A stretch of 64,000 nucleotides of DNA from Mumia sp. zg.B17 (GTDB lineage Bacteria; Actinomycetota; Actinomycetes; Propionibacteriales; Nocardioidaceae), in contig NZ_JAHWCI010000006.1 of NCBI RefSeq assembly GCF_019550915.1, positions 372,001 through 436,000 of the forward strand. The letters are read 5' to 3'. Within the stretch, counting starts at the first letter, position 1. Every line of letters starts with the position of its first letter. Positions 8,319-17,232 of this stretch are shown one piece after another. The notes beneath the pieces are model-generated. The model was not told the origin of the DNA and made no database searches. It was given only the letters and a program-made list of their open reading frames with translations. The translations under genes were made by a program, and so were the position numbers.

Positions 8319-9529
8319 GGGACGACCGTCCCGGGCGTCAGCGGCAGCCTCGCGACCACCTGGAAGCCGCCGGCGGGCGTCGGGCGAGCGTCGAGGTCAC
8401 CGCCGAGGAGCTGACACCTCTCGCGCATCCCGCGGAGGCCCCTCCCCGGCTCTCCCGGCGACGCCCCGGGCCTGATGCCGCCATTCCGGCCGTCGTCGGC
8501 GACCCGGAGCTCGACCGTGCGGTGGTCGCAGCTCAGCGCGACGGTGACCTTCGTGGGCCCCGCGTGCCGGATCACGTTCGTGACCGACTCCTGCAAGATC
8601 CGGTAGACCGCCCCTCCGACCGCGCTCGACACGGGTACGTCGGCGCCGGTGCGCTCGAACGTCAGGTCGAGGCCGGCTTCGCGCGCGGTGTGGGTGAGCT
8701 CGTCGAGATCGGCCATGCCCGGCTGTGGCGCGCGGTCGTCCCGGTCGTCGCGCAGGACCCCGAGGATCGCGCGCATCTCGTCGAGAGCCCGCGAGCTGGT
8801 GCGCTCGATGGCCTCGAGGGTCGCCCGCGCCTCATCGGGTCGCCGATCGAGCACGTGCGCGGTGACGCCCGCCTGGACGTTGATCACGGCGATGGCATGG
8901 GCCACGGTGTCGTGGACCTCCCGGGCGATCCGCAGCCGCTCCTCGTCGACCCTCCTGCGTGCCTCCTCCTCACGCGTCCGCTCGGCCAGCTCGGCCCGCT
9001 CGAGGGCCTCGGCCGCGATCACCCGCCGCGACCGGACGCTCTCGCCGAGCGCCGCGCTCATCACCATCGCGCCGATCCGGAAGAAGATCCAGCCGACCGC
9101 GGCCCTCGGCTCGACGTCGGCACCCGCCACCAGCCACACGACGCTCATCACGATGATCGCGGACGCCGCCAGAGCGAGGGACCGGTGGCCGTCCCCGAGC
9201 GCGGTGAGCGTGTAGGTCGCCACGAAGAGCGCGATCCACCCCGGACCGTCGGGGTAGTCGAGGGAGTAGTACGTGACGCTGGCGAGCGCGGTCGCGAGGA
9301 ACACCGCCACCGGCCACCGGCGGCGTACGACCAGGGCGGCCGCGCTCGCCGCGAGCAGCACGAGGCCGAGCCCTCCGAAGTCCGCGAGCGGGCGGATGAC
9401 CGTCGCCGGCTCGGCCTCGACCTTGCTCACCGTGCCCTGGACCTGGAGGACCACCACCACGAGCGCGAGCACCGCGTCCTGCGCCCGTGCGGGCAGGCGG
9501 TAGCGGTCGAGACGCTCGATCGTGAGCAT
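8315..9529 (-). CDS. Two-component sensor histidine kinase (NarX/DesK-like, HisKA_3)
   Basis: A 404-residue membrane kinase. The first ~150 residues hold about five or six hydrophobic segments without a large extracellular domain. The dimerisation helix has ERLRIAREVHDTVAHAIAVI with the phospho-acceptor His, followed by the HATPase region (LQESVTNVIRHAG, VADDGRNG, GRGLRGMRERCQLLGG). It should phosphorylate the response regulator encoded immediately downstream. The signal is probably sensed in or near the membrane. The gene diverges from the MMPL transporter gene. Confidence 0.94.
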   Translation of the reverse strand: MLTIERLDRYRLPARAQDAVLALVVVVLQVQGTVSKVEAEPATVIRPLADFGGLGLVLLAASAAALVVRRRWPVAVFLATALASVTYYSLDYPDGPGWIALFVATYTLTALGDGHRSLALAASAIIVMSVVWLVAGADVEPRAAVGWIFFRIGAMVMSAALGESVRSRRVIAAEALERAELAERTREEEARRRVDEERLRIAREVHDTVAHAIAVINVQAGVTAHVLDRRPDEARATLEAIERTSSRALDEMRAILGVLRDDRDDRAPQPGMADLDELTHTAREAGLDLTFERTGADVPVSSAVGGAVYRILQESVTNVIRHAGPTKVTVALSCDHRTVELRVADDGRNGGIRPGASPGEPGRGLRGMRERCQLLGGDLDARPTPAGGFQVVARLPLTPGTVVP

Positions 9530-9582
9530 GAACCGATCCTACGGTCCGGCGACCGGGTCGCGGCTCCGTCGAGAAGCGCGAC

Positions 9583-9606
9583 CACGTACGTCGACGGGCG
9601 TACGTG
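9583..9606. promoter_or_regulatory. Inverted repeat CACGTACG-N8-CGTACGTG
   Basis: A perfect 8-bp inverted repeat with an 8-nt spacer lies in the 164-bp divergent region between the sensor kinase and the MMPL exporter. NarL-type regulators bind such dyads as dimers, so it is a reasonable operator for the adjacent response regulator. Assignment is by position only. Confidence 0.45.
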
Positions 9607-9693
9607 CGAGCCCGGAGCGCACGTCCCACGCACGAGGGAGAGACGTCCGACGGAGGACGCGGGACCGCGTGGATGCTCGCGACCATCGGTGTC

Positions 9694-11820
9694 ATGACGC
9701 CACCTCCGACTCACACCGAGCCCATGACCGAGGCTGTGCCAGACCGCCGTACCCGCATGGAACGGTTGGCCGGCTTCGCCGGCCGCCACCGCTGGACCGC
9801 TCTCGCCTGCTGGCTGGTCCTGCTCGTCGCAGCGACGTTCGCCGGCCAGGCGGTCGGCGATGCGTACGACGACGACTTCTCCCTCCCCGACACGCAGTCG
9901 CAAGAGGTCGCCGACCTGCTCGAGACGCATGCCCCGACCCGCTCGGGCGACACCGTCGTCGTCGTACTGCACGACGACGACGGCTGGGCCAGCGACGTCG
10001 ACCTCGATGCCCTGACCCGTGACCTCGCCGCCGTGGACCAGGTCGAGTCCGTCACGCCGCCGGACGCGCAGCGAGGCACCGTCTCGAGCGACGGGACGGT
10101 GGGTCTTGTCGAGGTCACGCTCGAGGGCAGGACGGGCGACGCGCCGTCCGCGACCTACGAGGAGCTCATCGAGGTCGCCGGGTCGTACGACTCGGGCCCG
10201 CTGCAGGTCGAGCTCTCCGGTGCCGGCGTACGGCAGGTCGAGGGCGGTGGGGGGTCGACCGCCGAGGCGGTCGGGCTGCTCGCGGCGGTGGTGATCCTGG
10301 TGCTGATGTTCGGGTCGTTCCTGGCGGCGAGTCTGCCGCTCATCACCGCCGTGCTCGCGGTGGGGTCCACCTTCGGGTTGACGGTCCTGCTGTCGCACGT
10401 GCTCACCATCCCCAGCTACACCCCCGCCATGCTGGCGCTGGTCGGTCTGGGCGTGGGCATCGACTACTCCCTGCTGATCTTCAGCCGGTACCGCAGCGAG
10501 CTGCTCGCCGGGGCCGGCAGGGACCGGGCAAGCCGCGTCGCGCTCGACACGGCCGGACGATCGGTGCTGTTCGCCGGCGCCAGCGTGATCCTCGCCCTTG
10601 GGGGCCTGTTCACCCTCGGCGTCGACGCGTACGAAGGTGCCGTCACGGCGGTCGCCCTCACCGTCCTCGTGACGATGCTCGCCTCCGTCACCCTCCTCCC
10701 CGCGCTGCTGAGCCTCTTCGGCAGACGGATCGAGAAGCGGGTCCACCGGCATGCCGCGAAGCGGGGCCGCGGCACCGGTCAGGTCTGGCGCCGCTGGGCA
10801 TGGTGGGTGCAACGCGCGCCCTGGCCGGCCCTGGTCGTCTCGGTCGTCGCACTCGGAGCGCTCGCGATCCCCGCGGGGAGCATGAACCTCGGCTTCAGCG
10901 ACGCCGGCACCGACGACGAGAACACGACCGCGCGGGCGGCGTACGACCTGGTCAGCGAGAAGTTCGGGCCTGGCGCCAACGGTCCGCTGGTCGTCGTCAC
11001 CGAGGGCACGGAGGACCAGGCGCGGTCGGCGTACGCCGAGCTGGCTTCGCACCCCGGCATCGTCGGAGACCGGGTGTCACCGCCGGTCGCCGTCGCCGAC
11101 GGTCTGTTCCTCATCCGGGCCGAGCCGACGACCGGCCCGCAGGACGAGGCGACCGCAGACCTGGTGACCGCCCTCCGAGACGATCTCGGCGAACCGCATC
11201 TCGTGGGTGGCGCCACCGCGGCGTACGTCGACTTCTCCGACACGATGGCCGACCGGTTCCCTGTGTTCGTCCTCTGCGTCGTGGGGCTGTCCAGCCTCCT
11301 CCTGATGTGGGTCTTCCGATCGGTCGCCGTCGCCGTCAAGGCGGCGCTGCTCAACGTCCTCTCCATCGGCGCGGCGCTCGGCGCGATGACGCTCGTCTTC
11401 CAGGAGGGATACCTCGGAGCGCAGGCCGGTCCGATCGAGGCGTTCCTGCCCGTCTTCGTCTTCGCGATCTTGTTCGGGCTCTCCATGGACTACGAGGTCT
11501 TCCTGCTCTCCCGGATGCGGGAGGAATGGCTGCGGACCGGGGACGCGAGCCTGGCGGTTCGCGAAGGGCTGGCCCACACCGGCGGCGTCATCACGGCGGC
11601 GGCCGCGATCATGGTCGTCGTGTTCGGGTCGTTCGTCCTGTCACCCGACCGGATGCTGCAGCAGATGGGCTTCGCCATGGCGGTCGCCGTGCTCTTGGAC
11701 GCCCTGGTGATCAGGTGCCTCGCCGTCCCTGCGGTGATGCGTCTCCTGGGTACCCGTGCGTGGTGGATGCCGAGGAGAAGCTCTCCTTCCCGAAACCGCG
11801 GGCAGGAGGCACCGGCGTGA
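9694..11820 (+). CDS. MMPL/RND-family transporter
   Basis: About 708 residues with the MmpL/RND layout: TM1 (WTALACWLVLLVAATFAGQ), an extracytoplasmic porter domain, five TMs, a cytoplasmic loop, TM7 (residue ~370), a second porter domain, and five C-terminal TMs. Typical motifs are LALVGLGVGIDYSLLIFSRYR in the first half and FAILFGLSMDYEVFLLSRMREE in the second, carrying the proton-relay Asp-Tyr pairs. The family exports lipids or drugs using proton motive force. Several in-frame ATGs exist (9604, 9673, 9694, 9724, 9757). I chose 9694 on length; a GGAGG at 9652-9656 would favour 9673. Probably controlled by the divergent two-component system. Confidence 0.92.
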   Translation: MTPPPTHTEPMTEAVPDRRTRMERLAGFAGRHRWTALACWLVLLVAATFAGQAVGDAYDDDFSLPDTQSQEVADLLETHAPTRSGDTVVVVLHDDDGWASDVDLDALTRDLAAVDQVESVTPPDAQRGTVSSDGTVGLVEVTLEGRTGDAPSATYEELIEVAGSYDSGPLQVELSGAGVRQVEGGGGSTAEAVGLLAAVVILVLMFGSFLAASLPLITAVLAVGSTFGLTVLLSHVLTIPSYTPAMLALVGLGVGIDYSLLIFSRYRSELLAGAGRDRASRVALDTAGRSVLFAGASVILALGGLFTLGVDAYEGAVTAVALTVLVTMLASVTLLPALLSLFGRRIEKRVHRHAAKRGRGTGQVWRRWAWWVQRAPWPALVVSVVALGALAIPAGSMNLGFSDAGTDDENTTARAAYDLVSEKFGPGANGPLVVVTEGTEDQARSAYAELASHPGIVGDRVSPPVAVADGLFLIRAEPTTGPQDEATADLVTALRDDLGEPHLVGGATAAYVDFSDTMADRFPVFVLCVVGLSSLLLMWVFRSVAVAVKAALLNVLSIGAALGAMTLVFQEGYLGAQAGPIEAFLPVFVFAILFGLSMDYEVFLLSRMREEWLRTGDASLAVREGLAHTGGVITAAAAIMVVVFGSFVLSPDRMLQQMGFAMAVAVLLDALVIRCLAVPAVMRLLGTRAWWMPRRSSPSRNRGQEAPA

Positions 11821-11827
11821 CCTAGGG

Positions 11828-11850
11828 TTGCTGCAAGTCATTCGCAACAA
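11828..11850. promoter_or_regulatory. Nur/Fur-family box upstream of the nickel-type ABC operon
   Basis: A 23-bp near-perfect palindrome centred on 11839 with core CTGCAA-N5-TCGCAA and outer TTG/CAA. It is symmetric at 18 of 22 non-central positions by my count. The Streptomyces Nur consensus, as I recall it, is tTGCaa-N5-ttGCAA, which this fits with two changes. It lies ~60 bp before an operon of NikABCDE-like genes ending near a Fur-family gene, as expected for nickel-dependent repression. Confidence 0.72.
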
Positions 11851-11905
11851 CGTCGGCCTCGCAACTGTGCGATCCGTGGCGGCCTGAAAGGGCGGTGGCA
11901 ACGCG

Positions 11906-13498
11906 ATGCGCGGAGCGCTCCAGAGCGACCGACGACTCCGTCGGGGAGGGGTCCGCGGCCTCGTCGCGATCGTGGCCGCGGCCCTCGCGCTGGCCGGGTG
12001 CGGAGTCGGAGGTGGATCCTCCGAGCCGGGCGCGAGGACGACGATCCGGGTGGCGACCATGGAGCCGGTGGGGATCCTGGACCCGTGGGACTTCGTGGGC
12101 CAGTTCCATGCGATGGACCTGGTGTACGAGCCGCTGATCGCCTACGGCGAGGGTGGTGCGCTGGAGCCGGCGCTGGCGGAGTCCTGGGACGTGTCCGGCG
12201 ACGGGTTGACGGTCACCTTCGCGCTCCGTGAGGGCGTGCGGTTCCACGACGGCACCGACTTCGACGCCGCGGCGGCGAAGTTCAACCTCGAGCAGTGGGT
12301 CGGCAAGGAGAAGTTCGCCTTCCTCGGCGGCTCCCGGGCGATCTCCTCGATCGAGACACCGGCCTCCCACACGCTGGTCCTTCGGCTGTCGGCGCCGTAC
12401 CCCCCGTTGCTCCAGGAGCTGACGATCGTCCGCCCGGTGCGGTTCCTGAGTCCGGCCGCGGCTCCCGGCGGCTCGTACCGCGAGCCGGTCGGGACAGGTC
12501 CGTGGAAGGTCGTCTCCTCGACCGACACCTCGGGCTCGTTCGTGCGCAACGACGACTACTGGGGACCCGAGCCGGAGATCGAGCGGGTCGAGATGAGGGT
12601 CATCCCGGACTCGCAGACCCGGCTCTCGGCGCTGCGTGCGGGCGAGGTCGACCTCATCGGCGGCGGCTACCTGTCCCCGATCAACGCCGTGGAGGCCGCC
12701 AGCATCGCCGACGACCCGTCGCTCGATCTGGTGACCGGCGACCCGGACACGACGATGTCGCTCACCTTCAACCGTCGCGGCCCGCTCGGCGAGCGAGCGG
12801 TCCGTGAGGCGGTGTCCCTCGCCACCGACGTGGAGGCGATCAACGACGTGCTCTACGGAGGGAAGGAGTACGTCGCTCGCAGCTACTTCCCGCCCTCCGT
12901 GCCCCACAGTGGCACCCCGACGACGCGACGGTACGACCCCCACGAGGCGGAGCGGGTGCTCGACAGGGCGGGATGGACGATGAAGGGCTCGACCAGGGCC
13001 AAGGACGGCCGACCGCTCCGGCTCGAGCTGCTGCTGGTGTCCGACCCCGTCCACGGGATGACCGACTCGCGGACGACCGGGCAGGCCCTTCAGGATGCAC
13101 TGTCCACGATCGGCATCGAGGTCGAGCTGACCGTGGTCGACGGCGCCACGTACTTCGACCAGCAGGCTGCGGGTCGGTTCGACCTGGTCTTCTCCACCAC
13201 CTACGGCGCGCCGTACGACCCGGCGAACAGCGCGCTGTCGTTCCTGTCCAGCACGGCCGACACCCCTACCTGGAGCTCCCCCGCGCTCGACGCCCTGGTC
13301 GACCGGTCGGTCTCGGCGGGTGACCCGGCCACGCGCGACTCCTCCTACCAGGCCGTCTACGACCTCCTGGAGCGGGACGTGGCGTTCGTCCCGATCACCC
13401 ATCCCCCTCGCTACTACGCCGTGCGTTCGGAGGTCGACGGGTTCCGCGTCCCGCCGCACGAGTACCGCCTCGACCTCACCCACGTGACCCTCGGCTGA
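11906..13498 (+). CDS. ABC transporter substrate-binding lipoprotein, NikA/DppA family
   Basis: A 530-residue SBP_bac_5 protein. The N-terminus has Arg residues, a hydrophobic segment and a lipobox ending ALALAGC (Cys near residue 32), so it is probably a lipoprotein facing outward. Family features include PALAESWDVSGDGLTVTF, LREGVRFHDGTDFDAAA, EPVGTGPWKV and the late VYDLLERDVAFVPITHPPRYY. The line VATMEPVGILDPWDF and the upstream Nur-like box favour the nickel-binding NikA branch over oligopeptide binding. First gene of a five-gene operon. Confidence 0.88.
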   Translation: MRGALQSDRRLRRGGVRGLVAIVAAALALAGCGVGGGSSEPGARTTIRVATMEPVGILDPWDFVGQFHAMDLVYEPLIAYGEGGALEPALAESWDVSGDGLTVTFALREGVRFHDGTDFDAAAAKFNLEQWVGKEKFAFLGGSRAISSIETPASHTLVLRLSAPYPPLLQELTIVRPVRFLSPAAAPGGSYREPVGTGPWKVVSSTDTSGSFVRNDDYWGPEPEIERVEMRVIPDSQTRLSALRAGEVDLIGGGYLSPINAVEAASIADDPSLDLVTGDPDTTMSLTFNRRGPLGERAVREAVSLATDVEAINDVLYGGKEYVARSYFPPSVPHSGTPTTRRYDPHEAERVLDRAGWTMKGSTRAKDGRPLRLELLLVSDPVHGMTDSRTTGQALQDALSTIGIEVELTVVDGATYFDQQAAGRFDLVFSTTYGAPYDPANSALSFLSSTADTPTWSSPALDALVDRSVSAGDPATRDSSYQAVYDLLERDVAFVPITHPPRYYAVRSEVDGFRVPPHEYRLDLTHVTLG

Positions 13499-13533
13499 CC
13501 GGCAGCCGACGGACGGGTTGGGAGGGGACCGAG

Positions 13534-14490
13534 GTGGTGGACGGACGACGCCAGCGGGCACTGACGGGTCACGTGCTCTCGGCTGTCGTCGTACTGCTGG
13601 TGCTCACGTTCGGGACGTTCTCGCTGATCCGGGTGACGCCGGGCAGCACGGCCGCGTCGATCGCCGTCCGGCAGGCGGGGCCCGGAGCGAGCCAAGAGCA
13701 GATCGAGCGGATCCGTCACGAGCTCAAGCTGGACGAGTCGGTGGTCACGCAGTACGGCGTCTGGCTCACCCGTGCCCTGCGCGGCGACCTCGGCCGCTCC
13801 GAGCGGTCGGGGCGTCCGATCGCTGCCGAGATCGGCGAGAAGCTGCCCCGTACGGTGTTCCTCGGCCTTGGCAGTGCCCTCCTCGCCCTGGTCATGGGCT
13901 TCGGCGCCGGCATCGTCGCTGCGGTCGTCCGACGCGGGCCGCTGCCGGGTGTCCTGCGCGCGGTGGCACTCGTGGGGGTGTCGGTGCCGACGTTCTGGAT
14001 GAGCTTCGTGGTCATCGCGGTCTTCTCCGAGCGCCTCAGCCTGCTGCCCACCTCGGGCCAGTCTGGTCCGGTGTCCTGGATCATGCCGTGGCTGGTGCTC
14101 GCGATCCCCGCTGCCGGGACGATCAGCCGGGTGGTCGCGGTCTCGCTGAGCGAGGCGCTCCGACAGCAGTACGTCACAGCCGCCCGCGCCCGCGGCGTCG
14201 CCGCCTGGTCGCCCACCGTGCGGGACGCCCTGCCGAACGCGGTGGGCGCGACGCTCAACGTCACCGCCCTCCAGCTGGGGACGCTGCTCACCGGGAGCGT
14301 GGTCGTCGAGACGGTGTTCGGGTGGCCCGGGGTCGGCGCCTGGTTCGTGGACTCCGTGACGTTCCGCGACAGCGGCGCCATCCTCGCCGGGGTCCTGGTG
14401 TTCGCGGTCGCCTTCATCCTCCTCACCCGCACCATCGACGTGGTCCAGACCGCCGCCGATCCGCGGCTGCGCCGCACGGAAGTCCGGTGA
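13534..14490 (+). CDS. ABC transporter permease, NikB/DppB type
   Basis: A 318-residue integral membrane permease. It begins with a TM (VLSAVVVLLVLTFGTFSLI), has a conserved extracytoplasmic stretch (LDESVVTQYGVWLTRALRGDLGRS), then five further TMs. The EAA coupling loop is ALRQQYVTAARARGVAAW, followed by the family's VFGWPGVGAWFVDSVTFRD. Tandem GTGs (13534, 13537) follow a GGAGGGG ribosome site. It pairs with the permease half of the next gene to form the channel for the substrate delivered by the binding protein. Confidence 0.92.
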   Translation: MVDGRRQRALTGHVLSAVVVLLVLTFGTFSLIRVTPGSTAASIAVRQAGPGASQEQIERIRHELKLDESVVTQYGVWLTRALRGDLGRSERSGRPIAAEIGEKLPRTVFLGLGSALLALVMGFGAGIVAAVVRRGPLPGVLRAVALVGVSVPTFWMSFVVIAVFSERLSLLPTSGQSGPVSWIMPWLVLAIPAAGTISRVVAVSLSEALRQQYVTAARARGVAAWSPTVRDALPNAVGATLNVTALQLGTLLTGSVVVETVFGWPGVGAWFVDSVTFRDSGAILAGVLVFAVAFILLTRTIDVVQTAADPRLRRTEVR

Positions 14491-14497
14491 CCCGGAG

Positions 14498-16429
14498 ATG
14501 AGAGGCAACGTACGGCTCGTGGTCCTGGCCCTCCCCCTGGTCACCATCTCGCTGGCGGGGCTGCTCGCTCCCTGGGTCGCCCCGCAGTCACCGACCAGCA
14601 CCGACCTCTCGGCGAGCCTGCTGCCACCGAGCGGCGGCCACTGGCTGGGCACCGACCAGCTGGGACGCGACCAGCTCAGCCGCATCATCTGGGCAGCGCG
14701 CACCTCCATGACCGTGACCGCTGCGGTGATGGTCGTCTCGTTCGTCGTGGGGGTGACCGTCGGCGCCCTCGGCGCCTACCTGGGTGGCGTCGTGGACCGC
14801 GTCGTGACGTGGGTGGTCGAGCTGGCCCTGAGCGTTCCCTCGATGCTGCTCGCCCTGGCAGTCCTGGGGATCCGTGGCAACAGCGCCCCGAACCTGATCC
14901 TGGCGCTCTCGGTGGTCGGGTGGGCCGCCTACGCCCGCATCGCCCGCGGAGCCGTGCTCGGCTACCGCGGCTCCCCGGCCGCCGACGCCCTCGTCGGTCT
15001 GGGCGCCCACCCGATCCGCATCGTCGCCGTCCACGTCGTGCCGACCGCAGCCCGCCCCGCGGCCGTGTTCGCCAGCACCGACGTCGGCGTCGTCGTGCTG
15101 ACCGTCGCGGGACTGAGCTTCCTCGGACTCGGCATCTCTCCACCCACGCCCGAGTGGGGGCAGATGCTGGTCGAGTCGCGGCCGTACCTCGACTCCGCCT
15201 GGTGGCTCTGGCTCCCTCCCGGACTCGCCGTCACCGCCGTCGCCCTGTCCAGCAACCTGATCGGCGAGCACCTCGGTATCGCCCCGGAGCTTCGCCGCTG
15301 GCGGCTTCGCCGGATGCCGGACGCGTCCCGCCGTACCGTCGCCCGCGGCGTGGGTCGGGACGCCGAGCAGCCGGGGCCCTCCGCCGGCCCCGAGCCCTTG
15401 CTGCGGGTGAGCGGGTTGCGGGTCGACCTCGACACCCCTGCCGGTCGGGTCACCGCGCTTCACGGGGTGGACTACGCCGTACGGCCTGGTGAGGTGCTCG
15501 CCCTGGTCGGAGAGAGCGGCTCAGGCAAGACCGTCTCGGTCATGGGTCCGCTCGGACTGCTGGACGCGAGCGCCCGCGTCACCGGTCGCGCGAGCTACCA
15601 GGGGACGGAGCTGATCGGCGCCCCCGAGGAGACGTTGCGCCAGGTACGGGGAGCGGGCGTGGCCGTCGTCTTCCAGGATCCGTACGCCGCCCTCAACCCG
15701 CTCCGTACGGTCGGCTCGGTCGTCGCCGAGGCGCTCCGACCGCCCGCTCGGGGTGACGCGGCGCGCGAACGCGTGAAGGAGCTCCTCGAGGCAGTGGGCC
15801 TGCCGCGCCCGGACGTGACGATCGACCAGTACCCGCACGAGCTCTCAGGGGGGATGCGGCAGCGGGTTCTGATCGCTGCGGCGCTGGCCGGTGAGCCGAC
15901 GGTGCTGATCGCCGACGAACCCACGTCCTCCCTCGACGTCACCGTGCAGTCCGAGATCCTCGACCTCCTGCGCGACCTCGGCCGACGGCGGGACATGGCC
16001 GTGGTCCTCATCAGCCACGACCTCGCGGTCGTCGCCGACGTCGCCGACCGCGTCCTCGTGATGTACGCCGGCCGGGCGGTGGAGGAGGCGCCGACCGGCG
16101 CGCTGATCTCCTCCCCGCTGCACCCCTACACCCGCGCCCTGATCGATGCCGTCCCCGTCGTCGGCCGTCCCACCGGGACGCGCTTCGCCACGCTGCCCGA
16201 GTCCGACCATGTCTCCGCCGGTCGAGAGCCGGTCGACGGGGGGTGTTCGTTCGCAGGGCGCTGCGTCCTCCGCGAGGAGACCTGCCTCACCGGGGCGATC
16301 CCCCTGTCCCCTGCCGCCGCCGCACACCCGGACGGGGTCGGGGGCCTCACTGGCGCGCACCAGGTGGCCTGCCCGCCCGCACTCGTCCGTGCGCACCATC
16401 GGCAGCACGAGCCCGAGGCAGCGCGGTGA
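14498..16429 (+). CDS. Fused ABC permease (NikC/DppC) and ATPase (NikD/DppD)
   Basis: A 643-residue fusion. Residues ~1-265 are a DppC-type permease (APQSPTSTDLSASLLPPS, HWLGTDQLGRDQLSRIIW, LVGLGAHPIRIVAVHVVPTA). Residues ~300-600 are an OppD-type ATPase: GESGSGKT near 338, FQDPYAALNPL, ELSGGMRQRVLIA, VLIADEPTSSLDVT, LISHDLAVV, and the C-terminal oligopeptide/dipeptide element with Cys residues (GCSFAGRCVLREETC). In most operons these are separate genes. The fusion is one continuous frame and both halves keep their key residues, so the product should be functional. The gene overlaps the next by GTGA. Confidence 0.93.
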   Translation: MRGNVRLVVLALPLVTISLAGLLAPWVAPQSPTSTDLSASLLPPSGGHWLGTDQLGRDQLSRIIWAARTSMTVTAAVMVVSFVVGVTVGALGAYLGGVVDRVVTWVVELALSVPSMLLALAVLGIRGNSAPNLILALSVVGWAAYARIARGAVLGYRGSPAADALVGLGAHPIRIVAVHVVPTAARPAAVFASTDVGVVVLTVAGLSFLGLGISPPTPEWGQMLVESRPYLDSAWWLWLPPGLAVTAVALSSNLIGEHLGIAPELRRWRLRRMPDASRRTVARGVGRDAEQPGPSAGPEPLLRVSGLRVDLDTPAGRVTALHGVDYAVRPGEVLALVGESGSGKTVSVMGPLGLLDASARVTGRASYQGTELIGAPEETLRQVRGAGVAVVFQDPYAALNPLRTVGSVVAEALRPPARGDAARERVKELLEAVGLPRPDVTIDQYPHELSGGMRQRVLIAAALAGEPTVLIADEPTSSLDVTVQSEILDLLRDLGRRRDMAVVLISHDLAVVADVADRVLVMYAGRAVEEAPTGALISSPLHPYTRALIDAVPVVGRPTGTRFATLPESDHVSAGREPVDGGCSFAGRCVLREETCLTGAIPLSPAAAAHPDGVGGLTGAHQVACPPALVRAHHRQHEPEAAR

Positions 16430-17232
16430 GCACGCCGATGCTGGAGGTCACGGGCCTCACCGTCAGCCATGCCGACCGCGACCGCCCCGGTGGCCGGCTC
16501 GTCGCGGTCGACGACGTGAGCCTGAGCGTGGGGGCCGGGGAGATCCTCGGACTGGTCGGTGAGTCGGGGTGCGGCAAGTCGACGCTCGCCCGCGCGGTCG
16601 TCGGTCTCCAGCCGGTCGACCGCGGATCGGTCCTGCTCGACGGCGTCGACGCGCGCGCGCTGAGCCGGTGTCGTCGGCGCTCGCACCGTCGTCGGGCGCA
16701 GATGGTGTTCCAGAACCCGTTCACCTCGCTCGACCCCCATCGGACGATCGGGGCAGCGATCACCGAGGCCCTCGCCGTCGGCGGCACCGTTCCGAGAGCG
16801 GCCCGTCGAGCGCGCGTCGCCGACCTGCTCGACCTGGTCGGCCTCGACCCCGCTCTCACGACCCGTCGGCCGCGGGAGCTCAGCGGCGGCCAGTGCCAGC
16901 GCGTCGCCATCGCCCGCGCGCTGGCGGTCGAGCCCCGGCTCCTGGTCTGCGACGAGCCGGTCACCGCCCTCGACGTGTCGGTCCAGGCCCGCATCCTCAA
17001 CCTGTTCATGCACCTTCGCGACACGCTCGGCACGGCATGCCTGTTCATCACCCACGACCTGTCGGTGCTGGCACAGCTCGCCGACCGCATCGCCGTCATG
17101 CACGAGGGACGGATCGTCGAGGACGGACCGACGCACGAGGTGCTCACCCGTCCCCGTGACCCGCAGACCCGGCGCCTCCTGGACGCCGTACCGACATTCG
17201 CCCGAGAAAGCGCCATGAGAGGACAGCGATGA
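16426..17232 (+). CDS. ABC transporter ATP-binding protein, NikE/OppF type
   Basis: A 268-residue ATPase starting at GTG 16426, overlapping the previous stop. Motifs: GESGCGKST (Walker A), MVFQNPFTSLDPH (Q-loop), ELSGGQCQRVAIARAL (signature), LLVCDEPVTALDVSVQ (Walker B), FITHDLSVL (switch His). Together with the fused ATPase half it completes the heterodimeric motor. Its stop overlaps the methyltransferase start (ATGA), so the transporter and enzyme are translated as one coupled set. Confidence 0.93.
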   Translation: MSTPMLEVTGLTVSHADRDRPGGRLVAVDDVSLSVGAGEILGLVGESGCGKSTLARAVVGLQPVDRGSVLLDGVDARALSRCRRRSHRRRAQMVFQNPFTSLDPHRTIGAAITEALAVGGTVPRAARRARVADLLDLVGLDPALTTRRPRELSGGQCQRVAIARALAVEPRLLVCDEPVTALDVSVQARILNLFMHLRDTLGTACLFITHDLSVLAQLADRIAVMHEGRIVEDGPTHEVLTRPRDPQTRRLLDAVPTFARESAMRGQR

